From Bacteroidales bacterium F22 (GTDB lineage Bacteria > Bacteroidota > Bacteroidia > Bacteroidales > Bacteroidaceae), in assembly GCA_029541985.1 (NCBI GenBank), contig CP095414.1:2405001-2469000 (forward strand): 64,000 nt of DNA, given 5' to 3'. The translations under genes and the position numbers were made by a program. Positions within the stretch are counted from its first letter, which is position 1. Each line of letters opens with the position of its first letter. Positions 17,859-24,975 of this stretch are shown piece after piece. Under the pieces are notes generated by a model. That model saw nothing but the letters and a program-made list of their open reading frames with translations, did not search any database and was not told the DNA's origin.

Positions 17859-19334
17859 ATGTCAAGGAATAAACCACAAGTTCCGATACTTGAAAAAATC
17901 GGATACAGTCTCGGAGATGGTAGTGCCAATCTAGTTTTTCAAATGATGATGATGTATCAGTTGTACTTTTACACCGATGTGTTCGGTATAAAAGCTACTT
18001 CAGCTGGAATGATTCTTTTATTTGCTCGTGTGTTTGATGCGTTTGTCGATCCATTAGCTGGTATCCTTAGTGACCGAACGAAAACTAAATGGGGTAAATA
18101 TCGTCCATGGGTACTGTGGACAGCGATCCCATTTGCTCTGTTCTATGTACTCGCCTTTACTACCCCTGACTTAGGAGAACGTGGAAAAATCATATATGCT
18201 GGTGTGACCTATACACTGCTGATGGCTGTCTATAGTTTCAATAATACGCCGTATGCTTCATTGGGTGGTGTGATGACAAGCGATATCAAAGAGAGAACAC
18301 AAATCAACAGTATTCGTTTCATCTCTGCAACTATTGCTACATTTATAGTGCAAGGTTTGACTTTACCATTGGTCGCAAAGTTTGGTGCAGGTGATCCAGC
18401 TCATGGCTGGACAGTGACTATCGGTATCTTTGCTGTTGCAGTAATGGTCTTATTAGTGATTACTGCTCTGACCTCTCACGAACGGATTACCCCTCCTGAG
18501 GATCAGCAGACGGATTTACGTCAGGATTTTAAAGATGTGATTAATTGCATCCCTTGGCGCGCCATGTTTGTGGTGACTTTGTTCTTGTTTATTACTTTAG
18601 CTTTGTGGAGTAGTTCTATGAATTATTACTTCAATTACTTTGTCGATAAACAAGCACTGTACGATTTCGTGTCTACACTAGGTCTTACGGCTTCTTCAGG
18701 TTTCGAGCCAAGTTGGGGAACAACATTATTAGATGCGTTTGGCTTGATTGCCAAGCCAGATAATAGCAATGTGTTTGCTGTCGGATTTAGTTTGTTCAAT
18801 ATGGTGGGGCAATTAGTGACTCTTATTGCTGTTATCTTTTTGAGTGGATGGCTTTCGGGAATATATGGGAAGCGTAATGTGTTTATTGTATCTATCCTGA
18901 TTACAGCTGCATTGACTAGCCTGTTTTTTATGGTAGATTCAACACAGGTTGCTCTCATTTTTATTATTAATATTGTGCGTTGTGCAATCTATGGTATCAC
19001 TATTCCTCTTCTATGGGCTATGATGGCTGATGTAGCTGATTATAGTGAATGGATGAACCATCGTCGTGCGACTGGTTTTGTCTTTGCTGGTGTCGTTTTC
19101 GGATTGAAAGCTGGACTTGGTATCGGTGGTGCTTTGTGTGGTGTGTTTGTCTCTTCTTTCGGGTTTGTAGCCAACGTCGTTCAGACAGATACAGCAATAT
19201 TAGGTATACGGTTGACTTCTAGTCTGATTCCGGCAATTACTTTTGCTTTATGTGGTATCTCATTAATGTTCTATCCTATCACGAAATCTGTAAATGAGAA
19301 TATACAAGAAGAATTGAGAATTAGAAGAAAATAA
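17859..19334 (+). CDS. GPH-family (MelB/XynT-type) sugar:cation symporter
   Basis: A 491-residue inner-membrane transporter with about 12 membrane helices of the glycoside-pentoside-hexuronide:cation family (MFS clan). Family marks: EKIGYSLGDGSANLVFQ at the N-terminus, then FARVFDAFVDPLAGILSDRTKTKWGKYRPW (about 51-80) with the conserved DP and the loop RTKTKWGKYRP, and RCAIYGITIPLLWAMMADVADYSEW (about 370-394). It contains an extended loop around residues 265-305. Being last in the xylan enzyme operon, it should bring xylose or short xylo-oligosaccharides from the periplasm into the cytoplasm, where the GH43 enzymes act. A strong hairpin follows the stop codon. Confidence 0.92.
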   Translation: MSRNKPQVPILEKIGYSLGDGSANLVFQMMMMYQLYFYTDVFGIKATSAGMILLFARVFDAFVDPLAGILSDRTKTKWGKYRPWVLWTAIPFALFYVLAFTTPDLGERGKIIYAGVTYTLLMAVYSFNNTPYASLGGVMTSDIKERTQINSIRFISATIATFIVQGLTLPLVAKFGAGDPAHGWTVTIGIFAVAVMVLLVITALTSHERITPPEDQQTDLRQDFKDVINCIPWRAMFVVTLFLFITLALWSSSMNYYFNYFVDKQALYDFVSTLGLTASSGFEPSWGTTLLDAFGLIAKPDNSNVFAVGFSLFNMVGQLVTLIAVIFLSGWLSGIYGKRNVFIVSILITAALTSLFFMVDSTQVALIFIINIVRCAIYGITIPLLWAMMADVADYSEWMNHRRATGFVFAGVVFGLKAGLGIGGALCGVFVSSFGFVANVVQTDTAILGIRLTSSLIPAITFALCGISLMFYPITKSVNENIQEELRIRRK

Positions 19335-19366
19335 CAATGGCCCTTTGATACAAAGTAGTCTTATTA

Positions 19367-19413
19367 AATAAGGACTAAACTGCTAGATATTGTCTAGTCG
19401 TTTAGTCCTTATT
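19367..19413. terminator. Bidirectional hairpin terminator
   Basis: Perfect 14-bp stem: AATAAGGACTAAAC (19367-19380) with GTTTAGTCCTTATT (19400-19413), plus an inner 5-bp stem CTAGA/TCTAG. It lies between the rightward symporter and the leftward ilvE and can serve both. Confidence 0.8.
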
Positions 19414-19480
19414 GTCTTATTTGCTTGTATTTGAATAACTGCGGTTGTAACTTCTACAGTTATCTAATTCTGAGACTGAA

Positions 19481-20509
19481 TTATTTAATAGTCTTCACCC
19501 ACTGATGTGTATCAGGAGCATCGCCATATTGGATAGCACGCAAAGCATGGTATAACTTCTCAGATATAGACCCAGCTGCTCCTTGTTTGAAAAATTCATA
19601 TTTCTTATCCTTTTCAGGATCATCAATAAAAGAAATAGGGCTTATCACAGCTGCTGTGCCACATGCTCCTGCTTCATCAAAGGTAGCCAATTCTTCTTCA
19701 GGAATCGGACGACGCTCTACTTTTAGTCCCATGTCTTCAGCTAATTGCATCAGACTTCTGTTGGTGATTGAAGGCAAGATAGAATCTGATTTAGGCGTGA
19801 TGTATGTATTGTCCTTGATGCCAAAGAAATTGGCAGCACCACACTCGTCGATATATTTCTTTTCGCGAGCATCTAGATAAAATTCAGCTGCATAACCTCT
19901 TTCGTGAGCCCAACTGCTGGCACGCAATGAGGCTGCATAGTTACCACCCACTTTGAAACATCCAGTTCCTAGAGGAGCGGCACGGTCATATTGACGAGTG
20001 ATGACATAAGGATTGGTTGAAAATCCACCTTTGAAATATGGACCTACTGGAGTCACAAAGACGATAAACATATATTCATCAGATGGTTTGACACCGACTT
20101 GAGGACCTGTACCAATCAAAAGAGGACGGATATATAATGAGGCTCCACTCTCATATGGAGGTACAAAGCGCTCATTGAGTTTCACTACATTCTCTATGGC
20201 ATCAACGAAACGGTCAGTAGGCAGTTCTGCCATAAGCAAACCTTTGCAAGTATCTTGCATTCGTTTCGCATTGTCTTCTGCACGGAATATACGAATCTGT
20301 CCATCTTTACCTCTAAAAGCTTTCATTCCCTCGAAGCACTCTTGTCCATAATGCAAACAAGTAGCAGCCATATGTAAATTGATGGTCTGACTACTACTAA
20401 CTTCTAGTTTTCCCCATTCGCCTTGGCGATTGTAGATACGTACATTGTAATCTGTAGGCATGAATCCGAAAGAAAGATTCGCCCAATCAATGTCTAATTT
20501 TTTTTCCAT
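19481..20509 (-). CDS. ilvE: Branched-chain amino acid aminotransferase
   Basis: A 342-residue fold-type IV PLP aminotransferase that converts leucine, isoleucine and valine to their keto acids and back, the last step of their synthesis. The PLP lysine is Lys186 in LGTGCFKVGGNYAAS. Other family marks are CLHYGQECFEGMKAFRG (51-67), SLYIRPLLIGTG (124-135) and YIDECGAANFFGI (about 225-237). The length agrees with the IlvE subgroup of eukaryotic/Bacteroidetes type. It is a single-gene unit with its own promoter and a hairpin terminator downstream. Substrate choice within branched-chain amino acids is not resolvable here. Confidence 0.94.
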   Translation of the reverse strand: MEKKLDIDWANLSFGFMPTDYNVRIYNRQGEWGKLEVSSSQTINLHMAATCLHYGQECFEGMKAFRGKDGQIRIFRAEDNAKRMQDTCKGLLMAELPTDRFVDAIENVVKLNERFVPPYESGASLYIRPLLIGTGPQVGVKPSDEYMFIVFVTPVGPYFKGGFSTNPYVITRQYDRAAPLGTGCFKVGGNYAASLRASSWAHERGYAAEFYLDAREKKYIDECGAANFFGIKDNTYITPKSDSILPSITNRSLMQLAEDMGLKVERRPIPEEELATFDEAGACGTAAVISPISFIDDPEKDKKYEFFKQGAAGSISEKLYHALRAIQYGDAPDTHQWVKTIK

Positions 20510-20534
20510 GATTATATTATTTAGTCTGTTGTAG

Positions 20535-20559
20535 ACCTATTATAGTAGGTACAAAGATA
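20535..20559 (-). promoter_or_regulatory. Predicted ilvE promoter and adjacent inverted repeat
   Basis: On the minus strand TATCTTTG (20552-20559) matches TAnnTTTG. Just downstream, at the expected start site, an imperfect palindrome ACCTA-N6-TAGGT occupies 20535-20550 and could be an operator. Confidence 0.4.
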
Positions 20560-20563
20560 AGAC

Positions 20564-20782
20564 TTATTCTTTATCTGTTTGTTTTTCACTCCATAATTTT
20601 TGCACTTCCTCATCGGCTCTATTGAGCTTAGCTCGGCATAGTGCAATCAAACTGTTCGCTTGTTTAATATCTTCTACGAGGGTATCTATCTCCACTTCAT
20701 TGCTGTCTATCTTAGCGATGATTTTCTCTAATTGCTCTATTGCTTCTTTATAACTAGGCATTTTTCTATCTGTTTCTTTCAT
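20564..20782 (-). CDS. xseB: Exodeoxyribonuclease VII small subunit
   Basis: A 72-residue, mostly helical protein that forms ExoVII with XseA and degrades single-stranded DNA. The XseB pattern is clear: SYKEAIEQLEKIIAKIDSNEV, then LVEDIKQANSLIALCRAKLNRADEEVQKL. I start it at the ATG at 20782 (MKETDRKMPSYKEA). A further upstream ATG at 20824 would overlap oxyR by 17 nt and adds a stretch not seen in the family. It follows oxyR in the same direction, 25 bp after its stop. The large subunit gene xseA, often next to xseB, is not in this neighbourhood. Confidence 0.9.
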   Translation of the reverse strand: MKETDRKMPSYKEAIEQLEKIIAKIDSNEVEIDTLVEDIKQANSLIALCRAKLNRADEEVQKLWSEKQTDKE

Positions 20783-20807
20783 TGTTGTCTTGTCGTTTAT
20801 GTTGATA

Positions 20808-21731
20808 TTATAGCCTGATAGCATATTTCTTTATTTTCTCAACTTGTAATGTTTCGGGGATTATTTCTTTTACTATTTCTGCTACTGCATTGAGCATTTT
20901 CTCTTTAATATAATCTTTACGGATCACTAACGAGACCTCACGAGTGGCATCTTTGGCTTCGATGGGGCGCAAGAAACTCTTTTGCTTGTCTGATAGGAAC
21001 TGAGCATGTAACTCAGGGATGACTGTATATCCTCCGTTTTCATCCACTATGCGAATGAGTGTCTCGATGCTCCCTGCGTGATAACTGCTTTCTCCCATAG
21101 CCTTGAGATGACAAAAGTTAAATTCTTCAGAACTGATACAGTGTCCTTCTTCGAGTACCCATAACTTGGCTTTGGGCATATTTCTAGGACCAATTTCATC
21201 ACATTTACAGGGGTTCTTAGGCGAAAAATAAGCTAAGAATCGTTCATTGTAAATAGGAATTTCGTAGAGTTCGCTATCATTGATAGGGGTTGAAACAATA
21301 GCCATATCTAAGTCAGCCTTGCGCAGATATGTGATGATATTTTCCACAGTCATCTCTGAGATACGCATAGAAACTTTTTTGTTTACTTCCTTGAATCGAG
21401 TGATAAATCGAGGGACAATATAAGGAGCAATCGTTGGCAATATGCCCAGATTAAGATTCCCTTGTAATGTATTCATCTCAGAAAGAACGACTTCTTTGAT
21501 TCGTCGTACATCATTGAGGGCTGTCTCTGATTGGGCAATAATCTTGGCTCCGATTTCGGTCGGTTCAATAGGCGACTTCTCTCGATCAAAGATTTTTACA
21601 TCCAGTTCATTCTCTAATTTCTGAATCATGGCACTCAATGTGGGTTGTGATACGCCGCAAGACTGTGCTGCCTTGACGAAATGGCGCGTCTGATTGACGG
21701 CTACGATATATTGCAATTGTTGTAAAGTCAT
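20808..21731 (-). CDS. oxyR: LysR-type peroxide sensor OxyR
   Basis: A 307-residue LysR-family regulator. The N-terminal helix-turn-helix is at about 3-60 (LQYIVAVNQTRHFVKAAQSCGVSQPTLSAMIQKLE). The effector domain carries Cys198 and Cys207 in LEEGHCISSEEFNFCHLK; E. coli OxyR has the redox pair Cys199/Cys208 in the same motif and with the same spacing. Oxidation to a disulfide by hydrogen peroxide should switch the protein to activator form. It diverges from trxA, and a near-consensus OxyR site lies between them, so autoregulation and control of trxA are likely. xseB follows on the same strand. Confidence 0.94.
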   Translation of the reverse strand: MTLQQLQYIVAVNQTRHFVKAAQSCGVSQPTLSAMIQKLENELDVKIFDREKSPIEPTEIGAKIIAQSETALNDVRRIKEVVLSEMNTLQGNLNLGILPTIAPYIVPRFITRFKEVNKKVSMRISEMTVENIITYLRKADLDMAIVSTPINDSELYEIPIYNERFLAYFSPKNPCKCDEIGPRNMPKAKLWVLEEGHCISSEEFNFCHLKAMGESSYHAGSIETLIRIVDENGGYTVIPELHAQFLSDKQKSFLRPIEAKDATREVSLVIRKDYIKEKMLNAVAEIVKEIIPETLQVEKIKKYAIRL

Positions 21732-21737
21732 ATCTTT

Positions 21738-21773
21738 ATAGAATTTGTCTATACAAAGATAGTAAATATCTGT
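21738..21773. promoter_or_regulatory. Candidate OxyR-binding site between oxyR and trxA
   Basis: The sequence has the form ATAG-N7-CTAT-N6-ATAG-N7-CTGT. The E. coli OxyR consensus is ATAG-N7-CTAT-N7-ATAG-N7-CTAT, so 15 of 16 box bases match and the central spacer is one base short. It covers the predicted oxyR -7 box (21754-21761) and ends where the trxA -33 box begins, the position expected for repression of oxyR and activation of trxA. Confidence 0.65.
21754..21761 (-). promoter_or_regulatory. Predicted oxyR -7 box
   Basis: Minus strand TATCTTTG matches TAnnTTTG; a TTTG on the same strand (21784-21787) lies 22 bp upstream. The start codon is about 23 nt downstream. It lies inside the candidate OxyR site. 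Confidence 0.5.
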
Positions 21774-21804
21774 TTGATGTATACAAAAGAATACACTAAA
21801 TTTG
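21773..21804 (+). promoter_or_regulatory. Predicted trxA promoter (TTTG-N20-TAAATTTG)
   Basis: TTTG at 21773-21776 and TAAATTTG at 21797-21804 with exactly 20 bp between: a full match to the Bacteroidetes housekeeping promoter. The trxA start codon is 30 bp downstream. Confidence 0.75.
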
Positions 21805-21834
21805 TGCTATTAATAAATTAAAAGAAAAAAAATT

Positions 21835-22194
21835 ATGGCAACAAAACATTTAACCAAAGCAGAATTTCTAGAGAAGGTGGCAAATTTTGAAACAAGTCCA
21901 GACAAATGGGCTTTTTTAGGTGACAAACCTGCAGTGATTGATTTTTATGCCGAATGGTGTGGTCCTTGCAAATCGTTGAGCCCAATCATGGAAGAAGTAT
22001 CAGATGAATTTGAAGGTAAAGTTGATTTTTATAAAGTAGATACGGAAGCAGAGCAGGAATTGGCAGCTGCGTTTAATATTCGCTCTATTCCTTCAATCTT
22101 ATTTATCCCAAAAGAGGGAGACCCTCAAATGGCACAAGGATTGATGCCAAAGAGTTCCTTAAAAGAAGCAGTCAATACGGTATTATTAAAATAG
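21835..22194 (+). CDS. trxA: Thioredoxin
   Basis: A 119-residue cytoplasmic thioredoxin with the active-site motif WCGPC (Cys42, Cys45) after VIDFYAE, and the conserved cis-proline stretch IRSIPSILF. It reduces disulfides in target proteins with electrons from thioredoxin reductase. The N-terminus is about 12 residues longer than E. coli TrxA (a loop SPDKWAFLGDKP), common in Bacteroidales. It is a single-gene unit with a full promoter, a candidate OxyR site upstream and a strong terminator 32 bp after the stop, which suggests induction by peroxide. Confidence 0.95.
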   Translation: MATKHLTKAEFLEKVANFETSPDKWAFLGDKPAVIDFYAEWCGPCKSLSPIMEEVSDEFEGKVDFYKVDTEAEQELAAAFNIRSIPSILFIPKEGDPQMAQGLMPKSSLKEAVNTVLLK

Positions 22195-22226
22195 ATAATT
22201 GAGTGATCAATAAATGTTGAATAGGG

Positions 22227-22258
22227 AAAAAGCATGTCTGTGAAGACATGCTTTTTTT
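22227..22258 (+). terminator. Rho-independent terminator of trxA
   Basis: Stem AAAAAGCATGTCT (22227-22239) and AGACATGCTTTTT (22244-22256), loop GTGA, followed by more T. Confidence 0.85.
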
Positions 22259-22384
22259 GTGTCTCGGACTGAACTGTTTCTCAAGAAAATGATTCCGTAT
22301 TGTAGAGGTCAAGAAGCTGAATGAGTGTCGGGTTATTCGTGGATAAAAAAGAATGTTATTAGATCGGATTTTCATAATAATTTG

Positions 22385-22425
22385 TATATTTGTAGGCAAG
22401 AATATAGAAGCTTAGAAGCTTCTAT
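22385..22425 (+). promoter_or_regulatory. Predicted -7 box and leader hairpin before the GH20 gene
   Basis: TATATTTG at 22385-22392 matches the -7 consensus; no clear -33 box. It is followed by ATAGAAGCTT (22404-22413) and its complement AAGCTTCTAT (22416-22425), which form a hairpin at the very start of the predicted transcript. The leader to the GH20 start is about 165 nt. Nothing else is recognisable in the 370-bp gap. Confidence 0.4.
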
Positions 22426-22564
22426 TCTTACAACTCTATTAACCGCTATCCATATCAATTGATGTCGTTGAAGGCATCGAGACTTTTGTAGACCTAAGTT
22501 ATAGACCTATTCTTTTGTGTCTGTAACTTTATTGTTGAGTAACTAAACATAATCTATTACAGGC

Positions 22565-24937
22565 ATGAAAAATGATCAAATGACATTCTTTGTAGGTATT
22601 TTACTTATGGTATTTCTGGGAGGCTCTATGCCTACTATGGCTCAATTGCCAACCAAGCCGTTGAATATCGGAGTGATTCCCAAACCTCAAAAAATGGCTA
22701 TACATCAAGGTTATCTCGTCTTAGATAAGTATACTTCAATTAATCTACCTGATCGTTTTGAATCTTTAGCTACGTATTTTCAAGAGACTCTTTTTGAGGC
22801 AACTGCTATTCGTTTTCCTATCCTATCTTCAAAAAAATCCGTTGATGCCAATACTGCTATCTGCGTCATCTATGATAAATCAATAAAAAACAATGAAGGG
22901 TATCGCTTGTCTGCTGATGCTCATCAAATTAAGATTATGGCTTCCGACAGAGGTGGTGTCGTCTATGGACTTCAAACTTTGCGTCAGCTAATAGAACTAA
23001 ACAATCCACTTTGGGGACATCGCTATGTGATGATTCCTCAGGTAGATATAGAAGATGCTCCTCAATATGCTTGGCGAGGATTTATGTTGGATGTCACACG
23101 TTCCTTCTTTACTTTAGACCAATTAAAGGATATGGTCGACAGATTGGTGGCGCTGAAATTGAATCGTTTCCATTTACATCTATCTGATGACCAAGGCTTC
23201 CGTGTGGAGATGAAGAAACATCCTGAACTCAATGCTATTGGCTCTTGGAGAGTGGATCATACAACTCATGATACACGGATAAATGATGTGTGGGGACGGC
23301 CGGTTCAAAAAGAAGGAGAGGTGCCAAACTATGGCGGATATTATACACGTGATGAGATTAAAGATCTCGTGGCTTATGCCAAATTGCGAAATATAGAGAT
23401 ACTTCCTGAAATAGATGTTCCAGGTCATTCGCGGGCTATCATTGCTTCAGTCCCACAGATATCGTGTGACCCTGATAAAAAGTACTATGTAGCGACAGGT
23501 GCTGTACGTCAAGATAATGCCTTGTGTCCAAGCAATGAAAATACTTATGCCTTTTTGGATGATGTGTTTACTGAACTCGCTGAACTCTTCCCATTTGATT
23601 ATATTCATATAGGAGGAGATGAGTGTAACAAAACTCAATGGCAAAATCATCAGCAATGTGTGGACTTCAAGACTAAACATGGCTTGAAGGACGATAACGA
23701 GTTGCAGAGTTATTTTATCCATCGTATCGAGAATATCGTCAATGCAAAGGGAAAGAAGATTATAGGATGGGATGAAATCCTCGATGGGGGATTGGCTCCC
23801 AATGCTACTGTGATGTCTTGGCGTGGTGAAAAGGGAGGGATTGCCGCTGCACAAATGAATCACGATGTCATCATGTCTCCTAGCCATTCTAATTATTTTG
23901 ATTTGAAACAAGGGCAGCCTTTGTCTGAACCTAATATGGGGTATGCACAAACATTGCTTTCCGATACTTATAACTTTGAGATTACGCCAAGTGTGTTGAC
24001 TCCTGACCAACGGAAACATATCTTAGGTACACAGGCTAACCTGTGGACTGAGACTTTTTGTGATATGAATATGGTTGCTTATATGATTTATCCTCGTCTC
24101 TTTGCTTTGGCCGAAAATGCATGGTCTCCAGCTGATATGAAGAATTGGGATGATTTCATTCGTCGTCTAAAACCGCAGATGGATAGGATGCGGTTTGAAA
24201 GGATACCTGTTGCTTATAGTGTCTTCAATCCTTGGGTGTATGAAGAAGGTAATGGAACTGAACTAAAAGTGTGGTTTGAATCAGAATTGACTGACCCTGT
24301 CGTTCATTATACTTTAGATGGTACTGACCCTACGGCTAGTAGTGATTCTTGCACCGTCAACGAACCTTTTATCATACATCAGTCTACTGTGCTCAAAGCG
24401 GCTATCTATCAAGATGGTGAACGAATGGGGGATATTGTCACTCGACACTATGCTGTGCATCTTGCTGCTGGAGCTAGCGTGCTCATCCGTTCCGAAGAGC
24501 ATCCTCAAGGGGTGAGTGATCTCAAGAGCAAACTGACTGACTTATCTTATGGAGAGTTCTTTCAGGGTGGGGATACGCATTGGATGCAGTTTAATGAAGA
24601 TGCTGATATAGAATTGGCTCTTGATGCTCCTCAAGATATTAAATCTGTGACCATCAATACCTTACGTCATACTCTACAATTGAAATATGCTCCCAAACAG
24701 ATTGAGGTGTTTGCACTTACTGATACTGGTTATACCAAGATAGGGGATTCAGGTATCATGTTGGAGAATGGGATTAGGGGACGTAGTTACCTCACTTTTA
24801 AGGTGAATTGCCCTGCTCAGGGGGTCGACACATTGAGGGTGATCGTGCATCGTTTCCCTCGAGTACCTGAAGGGTATGTACCTTCTATAGTAGGGAAAAG
24901 TACAGTGCTTTGCCTAGATGAAATTGTTGTAGAATAA
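22565..24937 (+). CDS. GH20 beta-N-acetylhexosaminidase
   Basis: A 790-residue exported enzyme (signal peptide 1-26, ending TMAQ) that removes terminal GlcNAc or GalNAc from glycans. Domains: GH20b N-terminal domain (about 30-155), catalytic barrel (about 160-510) with the catalytic pair Asp352-Glu353 in YIHIGGDECNKTQW, a chitobiase-type C-terminal domain (about 565-640, VVHYTLDGTDPTASS), and a final beta-sandwich (about 650-790) resembling F5/8-type carbohydrate-binding modules. HLHLSDDQGFRVE (about 200-212) is also conserved. It is followed 38 bp later by a sulfatase, so the pair may remove sulfated hexosamine from mucin or glycosaminoglycan. The polysaccharide is not certain. Confidence 0.94.
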   Translation: MKNDQMTFFVGILLMVFLGGSMPTMAQLPTKPLNIGVIPKPQKMAIHQGYLVLDKYTSINLPDRFESLATYFQETLFEATAIRFPILSSKKSVDANTAICVIYDKSIKNNEGYRLSADAHQIKIMASDRGGVVYGLQTLRQLIELNNPLWGHRYVMIPQVDIEDAPQYAWRGFMLDVTRSFFTLDQLKDMVDRLVALKLNRFHLHLSDDQGFRVEMKKHPELNAIGSWRVDHTTHDTRINDVWGRPVQKEGEVPNYGGYYTRDEIKDLVAYAKLRNIEILPEIDVPGHSRAIIASVPQISCDPDKKYYVATGAVRQDNALCPSNENTYAFLDDVFTELAELFPFDYIHIGGDECNKTQWQNHQQCVDFKTKHGLKDDNELQSYFIHRIENIVNAKGKKIIGWDEILDGGLAPNATVMSWRGEKGGIAAAQMNHDVIMSPSHSNYFDLKQGQPLSEPNMGYAQTLLSDTYNFEITPSVLTPDQRKHILGTQANLWTETFCDMNMVAYMIYPRLFALAENAWSPADMKNWDDFIRRLKPQMDRMRFERIPVAYSVFNPWVYEEGNGTELKVWFESELTDPVVHYTLDGTDPTASSDSCTVNEPFIIHQSTVLKAAIYQDGERMGDIVTRHYAVHLAAGASVLIRSEEHPQGVSDLKSKLTDLSYGEFFQGGDTHWMQFNEDADIELALDAPQDIKSVTINTLRHTLQLKYAPKQIEVFALTDTGYTKIGDSGIMLENGIRGRSYLTFKVNCPAQGVDTLRVIVHRFPRVPEGYVPSIVGKSTVLCLDEIVVE

Positions 24938-24975
24938 GACATAGTCAGAACATAATTTACTAATACATAATAGAT

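Noticed and set aside
23447..24019. 190-codon open frame opposite the GH20 gene
   Set aside because: It is fully antisense to the catalytic domain and shows no recognisable protein pattern.
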